A stretch of 64,000 nucleotides of DNA from positions 1,414,796 through 1,478,795 of the forward strand of contig NW_023503313.1 of NCBI RefSeq assembly GCF_014529535.1, in the 5' to 3' direction. Shown here one piece after another: positions 36,653-59,230 of the stretch (position 1 is the stretch's first letter; every line of letters begins with the position of its first letter). The translations under genes were made by a program, and so were the position numbers. Origin of the DNA: Bradysia coprophila. Its lineage: Eukaryota > Arthropoda > Insecta > Diptera > Sciaridae. Below the pieces are notes generated by a model, which made no database searches, was not told the DNA's origin, and saw only the letters and a program-made list of their open reading frames with translations.

Positions 36653-37326
36653 AATTGGATGTTACCTTGGGTGCCTCAAAAAATACTTATAGACTTATGT
36701 GAGAGAATGAGTAAGCTGTAAGGAAGCACTGATGAAATTTCGGTTGGTATATATGAGGAATATACGGTAACACATCTAACGAAATTATATCTCTCTCGCT
36801 CGCAACAAACACTCTTCATATGTCTCAGGTGTGCTTTACGTTACATGCCACAATTTGGATAGAAACTTCCGTTTCATATAAGCCAATATTATACCACCTT
36901 GATTGAAACATACTATGAAAGGAACGTTTCTCATACCCTTAGTTGATCATCTATTTTTTTCCAAAAATTGGTCCGTCCTCAAATTCCAACGTGTTTGATA
37001 AACGACTTTGCTCGACACCAAAAGGTTGCTAACATCGGTTTTCGAGTGATCTGTTAGTTTTTGAGAGTTTTTGTGGACTACACAAACGTTTCTGTTGATG
37101 ATTCTAATTCATTATAAAGTAAGGGTGAAGGTTAATGACAAAGGAATTCACTACGTCAATTTGTTCCCAACTCAATCTTTGATTTTATTTTCGATACTAT
37201 TCCATTACTACAATACCGCCCCTCTAAATAAGTTTTCATTCTTTCTATAACCAATAAGCTTCTGAAAATCAAATGACTTTCTGTTCCCTATAATAAGGCA
37301 ATAAATTCTGGATTACAAGTACGGTT

Positions 37327-37923
37327 CTAATCGTTTTTCGCCGCATCAATAGCCTTGGATGAATCAGGATTCAATTTAAAATAGGAAAAGTTCAATGCAG
37401 CAGCATAACTTAGCCAAGCCAAATACGGAATGAAAAGTTGGCCTGCTAATGGATTGATCTTGTAAAATGATATTGCTGTAGCAGCCGCGGCCCCAGTCAA
37501 TATGACAATTTCAATAGAACTCTATAAGGAAATGGAAAATGGATTTTTTTAATAAATTAACTGGAACATGATGTCTTCAAGTGGGCAAGTGTTTACCCAT
37601 TTCATGCTGTGATATTTAAAAAATATTGGCGTCCATGCATGGTTCAGAATCAAATGAGCCCCGTACAGAGTCAAGGCAGTTTGTGCTCTGCCTGAAAATC
37701 CTCCACCGTCACGATACACAAGATATGATGCGTATCCCATACCTGCATACAGAGACGTCCAGACGGGTGCGAATACCCAATTAGGTGGATTAAACGATGG
37801 TTTGTTTAATGTGGCGTACCATGGTAAATTTTGTGACGTTATTCTACCGTTCACAATTCCTCCCAGATTAGGGATAATAATGGCAGCTGCTATTTGAATT
37901 TTCCGATCGTCTAATATCGTCAT
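37327..37923 (-). CDS. Tspo: translocator protein TSPO (outer mitochondrial membrane)
   Basis: Two coding exons on the minus strand, 37597-37923 and 37327-37521, phase-0 intron, 173 residues (family about 160-170). It is a five-helix outer mitochondrial membrane protein that binds cholesterol and porphyrin in animals. Recognisable family words are [38 protein letters not shown] and [10 protein letters not shown] in exon 1, then [29 protein letters not shown] and LN at the end of exon 2. A CCAG acceptor at 37937-37940 (37936 being the first exon base on this strand) and a GTACGT donor near 38093-38098 suggest a non-coding first exon upstream of 38098. Nothing is broken. Confidence 0.95.
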
Positions 37924-37936
37924 TTTGCCTTGTGAA

Positions 37937-38098
37937 CTGGACGTAAAAAATGAGAAATTTTACCCACTGATAAATTAACCGTTATTGCAACAGCTGATAA
38001 GTTTTCTGCAATCTAATTAGAATCGAACAATTTTCTGATTAGATTAGATCAAGAAATCAATTCCATGGATGTCTATTTAACTCTTATGTCAGACGTAC
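37937..38098 (-). other. possible 5'-UTR intron of TSPO
   Basis: On the minus strand GAG|GTACGT (donor at 38098) and TTTTTACGTCCAG| (acceptor ending at 37937) bound a 162-bp interval just upstream of the TSPO start codon. Both sites are good. A transcript would be needed to prove it. Confidence 0.4.
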
Positions 38099-39415
38099 CT
38101 CAATTTATTAATTTATATTTACGTGTCGCACTTTGGTTATTATTTTTATTTACATTTTCAATTAGTAGATAAAATAAAGATAAAGCGCACACTAATACAA
38201 AAACAAACTCTGTTCTGTCAAACGATTGTAAAAATGTCATTTCCAAATAAATTATTGTTGTTACGCGAGTCACTTGTAATAACCGCGAATAATTCAAATT
38301 AAAATTTAAAAAATGGGTTAAATAAAATTGCGACTTTGAACAGGAAGTACATATCCGGAAATTTGCGATTTTAGTAAACATAATAATCAACTACGAATCA
38401 AGGAGAATATTAAGTGCAACAATGCATTCCACTCAACGCAGGGATGTAAATAGTACATTACTTCCTTTGGGCAAATTTTTATTTGTTGTTTTCAGTAATA
38501 AGACATTACTGCTTAGGATAAATAGGACATTATTTCATGCTGTAAAAATTGGTTCACTTTGTTAAGTAAAATTACGTTCCTGCAAAATACATCATTTACT
38601 CAGCTTAATACACGGAAAGAAAATTTGTTGAGGGTGTTAGCTGTGCAGAACTATTTTACAAAACAGCTGAATATTATGTTCCGCATATATGCACATTTGA
38701 CATACTGACCACACTATGTCCAATTAAGATAAAATCTTGTACTTGTACTTGTCCCGAATTTGTACATTGTAGCAGTACATTTTTCGTGGTAGTTGAACAG
38801 TACTATTGTACTGTTGAACCGTTATTTTGTCTATTGAGCTATAATATGTACAAGATAGATGAGAATGATGCCCTGCTCAGCTGAATATAAATGCATTTTA
38901 GTTGTAAGACTATACTGCTACGTTACACATCTGTACTTGTCCCGCTTCAAAAGAAATGTTCAGCTGTGCTGAAAATAATTTTTTGGGTGTATGTCCCTCG
39001 TCCAACGGCTCGGTAACACAAAATACTTCGTAAGTCGAGTACAACCAAAAATTCACACTCACATAGTAGAGTCAAAGGCGAGGTATATAACTAAACTTGT
39101 AAAAAACAGTTAGTTTGCGAGTATCTCTAAGCTGTTTCCTAACTAATTAATTAGATGGCAACATCAGCATCCAATGTATTCTGGTTTATTACCTGTCCCA
39201 TGCAAAAGTTGAATGACACAAAGAAATTCACATCAAATAAACCAAAAATATTCTTCATCTAGGCTCATTTTCGCAGGGGCAAACTGCTTTGTAATAGTCA
39301 ACTTTCCCTTGAGTCAATAAAATTTCCCTTAATATGCTTATGCACGGTAAAGTGCACTTTATATCACTGCTTGTGACAGGCAAAATGTACTTACCGTCCA
39401 CAAACATGTAAAATG

Positions 39416-39519
39416 TGTTAAGTCACTGTTTGTAAACGTGTGATTACTTCACTCGCCATCGGCTCGCTCCGCAAACCTCACACTTGCCTAAACAAAAATT
39501 TACAAACAGTGACGTAACA
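39416..39519. repeat. 104-bp inverted repeat
   Basis: GTCACTGTTTGTAAA pairs perfectly with TTTACAAACAGTGAC, extended by TGTTAA/GTAACA at the outside. The loop is GC-richer (GCCATCGGCTCGCTCCGC). Confidence 0.6.
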
Positions 39520-40636
39520 TACTATTGGTTTGGAATGTATAAAATTCTCTCACGTAATTAGCCAAATTTTGCAACAGATGCGTAATGTTCCATTTAAAAC
39601 GTTAGCTTACTCCGATAAAGCTTTGTAAATTTTTTCCAATGCGTTTCTATTTACATCTACAGATAAACATCATCAATAACTCGCTGAAGGTTAATTATTC
39701 CAGGGCGTAAAATGTATTCAGGATGCTTTGAATAGCTCATGACTATTCAAACCAGTCATATCAGTGGAATCTTTAAAATGCCTCATGCCTAGGCTCACAC
39801 CATGCCGCCGACCGTATAACATAACGCCTTTGAATGTTCTTTGATTACAATATTTTGATTGTCAATCCTTAATGAATTCGCCAAGTTCGTGATCATAACA
39901 TATGACTAAAAATGTATCTCAATTATACCTGATTACATGTTCACACCATTCAAATATTTTAGTTGATTATTATAGTGGATATATCGTTCGTTGTTATCTG
40001 TTTTTACCTGAATATTAAAGTAATGAAACTATTCCCTAACATGCAATGAATCATGTAACAAATAGGACTATTGACACCTCAAATGTGGTATTTTTTGATT
40101 AACTAAATTATGGTTGTGATGAGTATTTATATGGAGAGCTAAAATAAACAGAATTTTAATTTGTGGTACTAAATTTGGAGCATTCGTGTTCATAATAATT
40201 ATTTTATTGTTTTTCACGAAGTTTTTTTTTATTATTTTAATGACTATGATACATTTGTAGGATAGTGTAACAGTCAGGTTATTTTTCGGAACGTTTAATT
40301 CGTAGCATTATTTAATTTGAAAATAAATCACTGCTTAAAAATCCTTTCACGCTCCCTTCTAATGAAATGGTTTCAACAGTACTTTTCAACTGATTTTAAG
40401 AGTTTATCAGGCGCAGAGACAGTGCGTATGAGAAGGTATACCAAAATATAACCAACATCCAACCCTTTTCATACAAAGTAATTGCTAATTAAAAAAAAAT
40501 AGATTCGAAATTTTACAAATCTTACCGTAAGCATATCACAGTTATAGCCTTTCTTTCGATCGGTGTTTTCTCAATGGCCTGGTATTCGTTTGTTTCAGTC
40601 ATCAGTAGAAACATTTTGCTACGACATGTATCATCA

Positions 40637-40930
40637 TCATAAAATTTATAATTCGTTAAACGTTACCGGGTGAAGGTAATGTAAAAGGCCGTTATAATTT
40701 CGAATCACCAATACTTTCTAAAGCGCCGTACATTGTACATAGTGCATTGTACGGCGGTTGGCCTGTGTGCGGCTACTTCGGTAGCTGCACACATGCAAAG
40801 GCCACTCTTTTAGATGTGACTGGTCATCTGTTGTCGTAAGCTTCGATCCGTCACACGAAATCGATTTTAGATGTGACTGGTCATTTGTTATTGACAGCAA
40901 CATGACCTCTCACACAAAAATAAAGCTCTC
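40637..40930 (+). repeat. structured repeat family S, copy 2 (internally duplicated)
   Basis: The core from 40760 reads GGCCTGTGTGCGGCTACTTC, with the hairpin partner GTAGCTGCACAC. The word TTTTAGATGTGACTGGTCAT occurs twice (near 40809 and 40865), so this copy has a partial tandem duplication. CTTCGATCC at 40841 resembles the core of an RNA polymerase III B box. It ends CACAAAAATAAA like the other copies. Confidence 0.7.
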
Positions 40931-41826
40931 AAACTTGAAATGTATCTAGTTTTGCGGTTGATCTTTCATGTGTCCTTAAAGTTAGTATTTTGATACACCG
41001 ATCAGCCACAAATGGTTTTTGAAAATTGAAGGTAATGTTTCATCTCTAAAGGAAAGATCCGTGCAAAGATTTAGTGCATCTAATAAACATGGAACTGTTT
41101 TGCTGGACTAACTTAATGTGACGTCAAAATATGAATGAAAAAGAGAGGTAGAATCATGAAAAACGATAGATAACGTTATAATGCACTTTTGAGCGCATCA
41201 GAAATGTTCAAGTCATTCTGCGATTGTTGCAGTTGCATTTTTTATTGTTTTGTATTAAATGGCGTTATCTAATTAAGTAGAACATGATATGAACAATTGT
41301 TTTGCTAAAAAAAACATTTAATTGTATGACTCGGCCAACTCCGACATACCGTCACAATCGTACTGTTTTGTTATGGACAGAAATTGGAGAAACAGGGAGC
41401 TATGGAAATAGATGATGTTCGTCTGAGCTAACCGTTTTCTTAATTGTTTTGACAAATCGCCTTCCTTTTGTTTAAAAAATTGTAAATGTTGTGGATCGTG
41501 TTTGGTATGACCACAGAAAACAAGAAATGGGTAGACTTAAGGTTTATATCGTAAGATACATACAATATACAATCATCAACCACATCTGAATAAATTAAAG
41601 AAAGTTTATCCAACACAAACTCTAAGACGAGTCTACAAAATCTCATGATATTTTGTTCGAAAAGCTTCATTAAATAGGAAAATGAGTCTGCACTTTACAA
41701 GAATACACCGACTCTGTTAAGTGGAGCGGTAGATTTTTTTTGCATTTGGAGGAAAATCAGTTGCATTGAGCATAGCATTTAGTGCAGACGCGAAAAATCA
41801 CATTCTGCAGTAGTTACTGAAGGAAG

Positions 41827-44202
41827 ATGTTTTCAACAATTTTTGATGAAAAGGAAAAACTGTGGACTGGTCTAAGTAGGGCTCCACATTACAATATTAA
41901 TCTTTCCGTTGGCCAGGCTATTTTACAATCACTCGAGTCAAATCCGAATAAAATTGGCCAGGTGATTCGTTGTAGTTCTGACTTCTCGCTATTGGCATAA
42001 CAAAAATGTTGAATTTAGATCAGCGACAACAATGGCATGATGCTGACGAATAATGAAATAAGAATGAAAACTATTTTCGTTTCGCAAAATTTACTCAAAA
42101 TCGGAGTGAAGGAGGGAGATGTGGTTGCAGTCATCGCTCGAAATCAACATTACGTCGCTCCTGTGGTCTTCGCTTGCCTTACTATTCTGGCACCTGTTAA
42201 CACTCTTGACGCAAGCTTCACCCCAAGTAATTAAACTCAACTTTCTTTTATGATTATATACAGTTAGTTGACAGACTGTTGAACCCCGAAAATCTTTGTG
42301 GAGGGGAGCGATAATTTTCTCAAAAAATATGTCGTTCTTGTACCTCCTCCCGCCCTCATTTTTTTTTTACTTCTTCGTTGAATTTCCATTTGTCCATGTA
42401 AGTACAATAAGTATTGACGTGACGAAGGCGGGTAACAAAACGATTATAAAAGTACTTTTTAATAAGATGCAACTCAATCAAAGTTATCGTACGCAAAGCT
42501 TTCGCTCTTTTCGTTAAAATATAATTTTAATATAGAACGACTTTGCACTCGTAGTTTTTGAAGCCTCCTTACCACTGTTGAATATTTATTGCAAAATATT
42601 ATCAAAACCTTTAAGATTAGAAGCATCATTACCTACCAACCACTTTAATATTTTGTAATTTTGCAGCCGAAATAGCTCACATCATGAAAATGACGCAGCC
42701 GAAGATAATTTTTTGTGATTCAAATAACGTACTTAGCATTCGGGATTCGTTAAAACTACTGAAGACAACAGTTCCAATATTCGCTTTCGGTGGTAAGGTT
42801 GATGGGGCCCGTATGGTGGAGGAATTGTTTGTTCCGTGCGAAAACGATGAACTCTTCTGGTGAGTAAGAATTCAAAATAGCTAAACTAAATTTCAACTGT
42901 TCCTATTTTCGTTGCAGTCCGCCAAATTTAACTGATGGAAAAAATACAGTCGCTGCTATTGTTTGTTCTTCTGGAACAACCGGTTTAAGGTAAAAAGATG
43001 AAGCATATTGTTTGGGGGTATTCCTTAAAATTTTAATGTTATTTGTAGCAAAGGAGTTGGCTTAACGCATGCAGCAATATTGGAAAATATGCTGAAACTG
43101 ACGTAAGGCACTTCGAACCTGTCCCAAATATTCAACGAGCTACAGTAAAATCAACTTTGTCCTATATTGTAGGCCGTTAATACAAGACGACGTAATGCTG
43201 TGCTTCAGTTCTCTGTACTGGCTATCTGGGTTCCTTACGTTAATGCTTGCAACAATTATTGGTGCAAGAAGAATCATAACAACCGAAACATTCAATCCTG
43301 AACTGTTTCTACACATTGTGGAAAAGTACAAAGTTACGGTGACTATGACATCGCCCTCGTATATTGCGCTATTACTGCAGAGCGACAGACTATGCCAATC
43401 CAGTTTGTCAAGCATGAAGCTATTTTGGTGCGGTGGAAGTTATGTCGCCGAAGAGCTTACAAGGGAAATGAACAAATATTTGATCAACGGAAGGGTTCAA
43501 GTTGCATATGGTTTGACGGAGATAGCTGGACTGTTTTCGGCGAACAATACAAACAGAAATCTAAATTCGGTTGGGAAGTTAGTTTTCAATATCAAAGTGA
43601 AACTTATCGACGACAATGGACAATGGTGTGGTGTAAACGAAACCGGTAAAATATGCTGAAAGTTCGGTCGGTTCGGTTCTTAATTCAATTATTTCAATAT
43701 CTTAGGAGAAATATGCTGCATGACACTCTATCCATTTCTTGGTTATTTCGGCGATGAAGAAAACACTAAACAAATATTGGATGACAATGGCTGGATACAC
43801 ACCGGAGACGCTGGCTATTTCGACGCTGATGGATATTTGTATATTGTGGACCGCAAAAAAGACATCTTGAAGTACATGAACTATCAGATATCTCCGTCAG
43901 AGTTAGAGAGTATCATTTTGACCTGCGATGGGGTCGCCAATGTGTGCGTTGTCGGTATTCCCGATCTTGTTAAAACAGACTTACCAGCTGCGGTGGTCGT
44001 AAGGACACATTTTGGACATAGGATCACGTCCGACGAAATCAAAAATGCCGTTCAGGAGAAATGTTCCGATTTCAAACAGTTGCGGGGAGGCGTCTATTTC
44101 GTTGAAACCTTACCTATGACACCGTCGGGGAAGATTTTAAGGCGCATTGTCAGAGGCATGGCCATAGAATTGTACAACAATACGAATGGAATTGAACAAT
44201 GA
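41827..44202 (+). CDS. acyl-CoA synthetase / luciferin 4-monooxygenase-like protein
   Basis: Seven exons: 41827-41961, 42019-42226, 42667-42859, 42918-42989, 43049-43102, 43173-43645, 43706-44202. All phases agree; 543 residues. ANL-superfamily adenylating enzyme that activates a carboxylic (fatty) acid to acyl-AMP and then acyl-CoA. Seen motifs: phosphate loop S196-SGTTGLSKGV, YGLTE of the central motif, GWIHTGD at 407-413, DRKKD at 427-431 and the catalytic Lys521 in TPSGKILRR. Length and order match insect luciferase-like acyl-CoA synthetases (e.g. the Drosophila CG6300/CG11659 type, from memory). The C-terminus NGIEQ lacks an SKL peroxisomal signal, so cytosolic or other location is likely. 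AATAAA lies at 44307-44312. The short 53-67-bp introns contrast with its repeat-rich neighbours. The substrate cannot be told. Confidence 0.92.
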
Positions 44203-44306
44203 ATTATTTACGGAGATGAGTTATTCCATATCACTGCACTTGAAGCAGTGGTATGGTTATCCTGAATCATATTTAGATTGAAAGTTCGTTAAACGATTGA
44301 AGATTG

Positions 44307-44312
44307 AATAAA
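44307..44312 (+). terminator. polyadenylation signal of acyl-CoA synthetase
   Basis: AATAAA 105 nt after the TGA stop. Confidence 0.55.
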
Positions 44313-44580
44313 GTATATGTATCTTCTAGAACTAGTATAGCAACGAAGCCACTTGTTAGGACGATCTACCTGCTACGTTGTTGTCTCCACTGCCTGCACA
44401 ATGAAGTCTTACAGACTTTGCATATACTTATGGAGTTTCTGTTGGGTTCTGTAGTAAATTGAGCTTGCCCCGATTCTAGATTCACTTTATCGATCACTTA
44501 CTAGTCGAAATATTATTCAACATAAAGCTTCACTGTTTATGCGAGTCTGAAAATTCAAAACACCAAAGTTCATCCGAAAA

Positions 44581-44800
44581 GTTTCATAAAACTTAAAATT
44601 CGCCAAACGTTACCGGATGAAATTAATGTAAAATGATGTTCTCATGTTCAATAAAGACATTCTAACCTGACTTGCCTTGTACGACAGTCGGCCTGTGTGT
44701 GGCTATCACGGTAGCTGCACACATAAAAAGGCCATCCTTTTAGACGTGACTGGTCATCTGTTATTGACATAGATCGACCGTCACGCAAAAATAAACTTTC
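44581..44800 (+). repeat. structured repeat family S, copy 3
   Basis: The core at 44690-44795 reads GGCCTGTGTGTGGCTATCAC, with GTAGCTGCACACA and TTTTAGACGTGACTGGTCAT. GATCGACCG near 44772 is close to a B box. Upstream similarity (GTTTCATAAAACTTAAAATT) extends it to about 44581. It lies just beyond the acyl-CoA synthetase. Confidence 0.7.
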
Positions 44801-46101
44801 AAAATAAACAAAATCGAAATTGTGTCGTGTAACGTGATGTTCTCGCTAGACAGAAATATCTGATGCTGGTAGTGTGTGAGCGAGAGAGATAAAATTGCAT
44901 GCCAAAATATCATTGAATTGGGAAAAAAACTAATAAAGTGCTGACTTGACGTTACCTGGAATGAATTTTGTAAAGGTACCGGTACATAGGAATCTAAGCG
45001 TAAGAAATGAGTTTATCATCAGATTAAAGTGTTCCGGATGGGAGCGTCAGCGGCTCAAATAAATTTTCACATTATACTATTCGTAGATCTATTCTAACGG
45101 TCAATTCAGTTGGAAAGAATTTTTTTATGTATAGTTACGTTCGTGTTGAGCCTGATACCATCATCTACATGATTATCTACAAACCAAAAGCATTAACGCC
45201 GTTTTGCTCGTTCTAACAATTTTTTTTCTCGATAAATATTTTCGAACGATATTTTGCTAAGCACAATATTTAGGGAATCATTTTAATGATTTAATTGTAC
45301 GAGTTCGAGAAAATTTCATGTATTGATTAAATCTTGCCCCTCTTGACTTTCAGCGTCCTATACACCTTTTGGTAGTAAGACCGGTCTTGAGTCTGCTGTC
45401 AACTATTCCTTATCGATTTCCGTACTTATGATACGTCTCAATTATAGTTCTTATAGATTATCGAAGAATGACAGCTGCAGGTGTATGGCCGGTGCCATGA
45501 ATGAAAATTTTTATTTTGGAATGAATTATCTCTATGTAGATATATTTATGCAAATTTTTTGTATATTTTTTTTGTTTTGTTTTCACTCATTACAATAAAT
45601 TAAAATTTATTTTAGTCTTTGAAAAATGTAAATCTTTCTCGTAAAATAGCTCAAATGACCAGAAAATATATATTGCAATTACATAATGAAACTTATAAAT
45701 TAGTATTTATTGATTGTGTAAATAATTATTAATAAATCGTTTTGTCGGTTTGTGTTGTGGACACTTAACAGATTGTGAAATCAAGATGAATTTTTCGTTC
45801 AAAAACTAGTACATTTAACGTGGACTGTAGCAATAATACTCCGAACAAAAAACGATTGGAGAGTTTCAGTGGATTCCGTAGGACACTGTATGTTTTTATA
45901 TTTTCGGTATTCTGTATTGAAGTTAGATTCGCTTCAAAATAGTTGATAAAGCCCAAAAATAAGTAAATCTAACTTAACGTTTCTCGTTTCGTGGCAGCTT
46001 AGCTATGTGATTGAAGTTCCCTTTCTTATATTTCCCTAAAATTCGTACAGATTGGTAATTTTGGTAACTGAAATTTACCGAAAATCTTTTTCGTTAATAG
46101 G

Positions 46102-46254
46102 GAACGTCAGATTGTTCGAACAGAAACGAAATGTCCAACACAAACGGAAAAACAAACAATTTTTCTTTCGGATAATGTAGCTGTGCCAACGAAAAATCGT
46201 TTGTGTTTCCGATTCTGTTGGACATTCCGTTTCTGTTCGAAGAATCTAACGTTC
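46102..46254. mobile_element. 153-bp foldback MITE
   Basis: GAACGTCAGATTGTTCGAAC begins the left arm. The right arm ends TTCGAAGAATCTAACGTTC. Arms of about 60 bp pair with few mismatches (GAAATGTCCAACA with TGTTGGACATTCC; CAAACAATTTTT with GAAAAATCGTTTG). Pairing may extend outward (TAATAGG/CACTAATA). No coding potential. Confidence 0.75.
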
Positions 46255-49200
46255 ACTAATATTTTCCATAAGTTTCGAAAAATTGTAGTAATTTCATTAC
46301 ATAAAATTTCTTCATCGGACTTACTCTGCGTCAATCATTTTAAGAATGTTTGATTTACTTATTTCTGAGCTTTCTAACCGAATCCGTTTTCGAATTTACT
46401 TTCATATCGTTTTTCACGGATGGGTAAAACATCTGTCGTGAAATAAAATGTCTGGAGACGTCGATAAAGCTAAATGTATCGGAAGACTTTGTAGAGTGTT
46501 CGAGAAAAATTAATATTTAAAACAACCCACAACACTGCATCTTTCAGTTCGACTGATAAAAACAATTTGCTCGGACAGAACCCAGACAAAGAAATGGTTA
46601 GACTTTGTTATATCTTACAGGCGTATCACAACAGACCGATACCAGACCCCGATAAATAATTGGGAAATTATAGTCGAGGGATTTTTCTTTCCCGGTCTAC
46701 TTTTCCTTTCACCAATATTCCCGTCAAAATAATTGGTCGTTAATTACTATCCATACTATTCAGAAAGAATGGGTGTGATTGAAATGGTTACAAATTTTTC
46801 AATGGCTGATGGATCGAAACACGAAACGTTGCTATTTACCAGAAAACAATGGCATTCCAGTATCAATTGAAAAATTTAGTGTTTCCCTTCCCACACACTC
46901 GAAGCACTCAGTTTTTTGTTTGTTTGTTTGTTTTGATTAATTGTAGTCTAATTTCGGTCGGACAGTGGCATTGAATTGCAAGCTTCTGATTTTTTTGAAA
47001 AAGATTATAAAACATCCACATCGAATCGAGCTATATCACAGGAGAAAAAAACAAACATAATTCACGTACTTATAGTTTATAAAGTTTTACATTCTATTTT
47101 CTATTATATATGACAATTTTCTTCTTTTTTGTTTTGTTTTTTTAAATTAGTCAAATAAATTTGATTTTTATTTTATTTTTTCCTATTTTTTAGACAATCT
47201 GAAAAGTCTGATACTACGGAGCTTTCTATGTAATAAATTGGATTTTCACCGGATAAATAAAATGTTTTCCATTTCCTTTCAACGAAGGTTTTATGAGTGT
47301 GGTTTTATAAATATTGCAATTGGATTTTTTTTTATCTTTTTGTTTCTTGTTTAAATTTACTTAACACTAGCAATGTAATTCTTAACACTAGGAAAAGCAC
47401 ATCAACTGTTTTTCTTTTTTGTTTCAATCATTTTCAACGGTATATTTACTTCACTCATTTCGTTTTTTTTTTGCATTTTTAAATTTTATTGACAATTTAA
47501 ATCTGGAAAGTTTTTATAGTTTAAAAGAGACCCGTACGAAATATTCACTGCATGCGAGTGTTTCTACGTTAAAATAAATAGAATTTGTTTTGCGCACATT
47601 TGTTGATAACCAAATTTGGCAAATATAAATCTGTTGTACTGTCGATGGGTAAGATGAATTTATGGTAAAAATTTCACGAAAACATGCGCTTCGCAAATTA
47701 AATTATTAAAAAAAAATATATTCGAAAGACAAACCGAAAAATTGGCTACCCGGTTGGACTTTGGACAGGGCTAAAATCATTTGAAAGTTTTTCGGAAAGT
47801 TGATTTTTTTCGAAATTGAAATTTGCTTTCGAAATTCGGTAAACACATCGTCGAGCATGTAATTTTCGAATAATAAGCGCAGCTCAGAAATGGTGTTTTT
47901 TTTCAAATTCTTTAAATTAGTTAAAGTTTTACATCAAGTCTCGGAACAGTTCATGCAAAATTAACTCAATCACGTAGGCAATAGTCGTGATCTGTAGTCA
48001 ACCGTATTAGCTTACCGTTGGACCGTTTCGGCAATAGTGAACCTACTCGAACCTAAAACTCTGAACAGTTGAACTTCAGGTTCAAATTACCGTTTTAAAG
48101 ATTACTTTTATACATTGACGCAGCATAGATATGTCCAACGGAAAACTAATGCGGTTTATTTCAAATCGCAACAAATTTTAACTATTCCCGTCTATGTACG
48201 TCGATTGAGTTAATTTTGCATAGCTTGAATTTGACCCGCTCCGCGCCTTACGTTTAATGGAAAGTCAGTGTATGGAATTTCAGCTCTGATGGGATTTAAT
48301 TGGCTGCAAAGGCTATCATTTCTGAAGAAGAAACTAACATTTCATTTGAATCTTGAAGCGATGTTAAATTATTGACGGCCGTTATCGCTTTACACGCTAT
48401 ATTCAGAATCAACAAAGCCACTGGAGTACCAACAAAGTTGTCGATATACAAACAGTTCATTGTGCTAATGATGATCATTTTACTTTCGCTAATGTAAGGA
48501 CGATCGTACGGGTCTGCCTAATTGCAATTTCAAGCAATTGTCTGCAGGTTTTGTGTTCTGTTGCATTTTGTTTTTATTGAACTTTGGGCCGTATATTTTC
48601 AACTCAACAACCTCTTCTATACACAGCAGCAATGACAGGCACGAGATATTCACAAAATGAATCCACATTGAAGCGTCTAAAATTGGTGAAACTTGGTGGT
48701 AAACGTGGTCTTTGTGAAAACAAAAGTTCTGTTGAAAAGAGTTGATCAGATTTGAACAAAAGCATTATTATCTCAGTTATCTCGTTGCATACCAATAACC
48801 AGTAGTCTCAAGAACAAGGTGGAACTATTTTTTAGTGATTACTCTCTACCATATATGGATATCTAGATGAGGAAAGGGGACATGTCCAATTAGCGAATTA
48901 TAGGAAAAATGAAATTACAATTTTTCTAAACTTGATTGCTAATATAGAAGTTGAATCTATGAAATATTAATTTTTCTTATAATTCGCTGAATGGACCTGT
49001 CCTGTTTCAGCATTTGTATAGTTATATGGTTTCAGTGTTTTGAAGTTGTTCTTTTTTTTTCGCACACAATCAATTAATCTGTAAAATGACGACATTACGT
49101 TTATGAGTGATGTCATTTTGCGAAGAAATTGGTTTGTCGTGTGTTGGAAATGGTGGCCCGTGGTGTAAACAATAAACCTGTTGTGTTCTTTACATTTGAA

Positions 49201-49731
49201 AACAAAAAATCTCGGTTCACTCTTCAGCATTAGATGAAATGCTGATGGCAAATGATTTTTCTTTTGTTTATCTTTGTTGCTTGCGTCTTGTTTTCGTTTT
49301 ATATTTTAAAATATTCCATTAATGTTTTGAGTTCACGATAATTTTTACTATTTTTAGTGTTAATTTTTAATTCGGTTTGTAAAAAATTGTAAAAAACCAG
49401 TCTTTAAAAAAAAGTTTTTTTTTCTTTCTTCTTCTTTTTTGTTAAATATTTTTTTTCGTTTTTATTTATAATTTTTTTTTTTTGTTAGTTTATTTCTCAC
49501 TTTGGTTGTTCTTTTTCGGCTAGGAAAAGAAAAAAATAATCAGAAAAATCTTCCGTAAAATTTAAAGAACACAAACATTTTTCGATAATTTCTTTTTAAC
49601 GTTTTAGTTATTTGTTTTGCATTCAACACTTTATCGGACTTAATTAGCTCTGCGCGCATTCTCTCTTTTTGTCTTGCGTTGTGCTTTTTCTACAATTTAT
49701 TTTTTCTCTTTTGCCGTTCCATTCAAACAAT

Positions 49732-59230
<9,499 letters not shown>

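Larger units (their letters stand above)
33616..37326. other. intergenic region between AGTRAP-like gene and TSPO
   Basis: It contains three inverted-repeat structures in tandem (35546-35652, 35660-35748, 35784-36192) and copy 1 of the structured repeat (36541-36647). A TTTATT at 37184-37189 could be the minus-strand polyA signal of TSPO. No further gene is recognised. Confidence 0.5.
38100..41826. other. intergenic region between TSPO and acyl-CoA synthetase
   Basis: The TSPO promoter and first exon should lie at the left. An inverted repeat lies at 39416-39519, and structured-repeat copy 2 lies near 40760. The rest is AT-rich with no recognisable coding sequence. Confidence 0.5.
44203..49731. 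other. intergenic region before the receptor phosphatase 3' end
   Basis: It contains repeat copy 3 and the inverted repeat 46102-46254. The stretch 49250-49731, T-rich on the + strand, should be the 3' UTR of the minus-strand phosphatase. Minus-strand frames at 48296-48478 and 48604-48795 were examined and show no family I recognise. Confidence 0.45.

Noticed and set aside
48296..48795. Two minus-strand frames considered as receptor-like exons
   Set aside because: No recognised gustatory or odorant receptor motif and no convincing splice pair joining them.
49253..49731. T-rich stretch thought to be a repeat
   Set aside because: Best explained as the A-rich 3' UTR of the minus-strand phosphatase.
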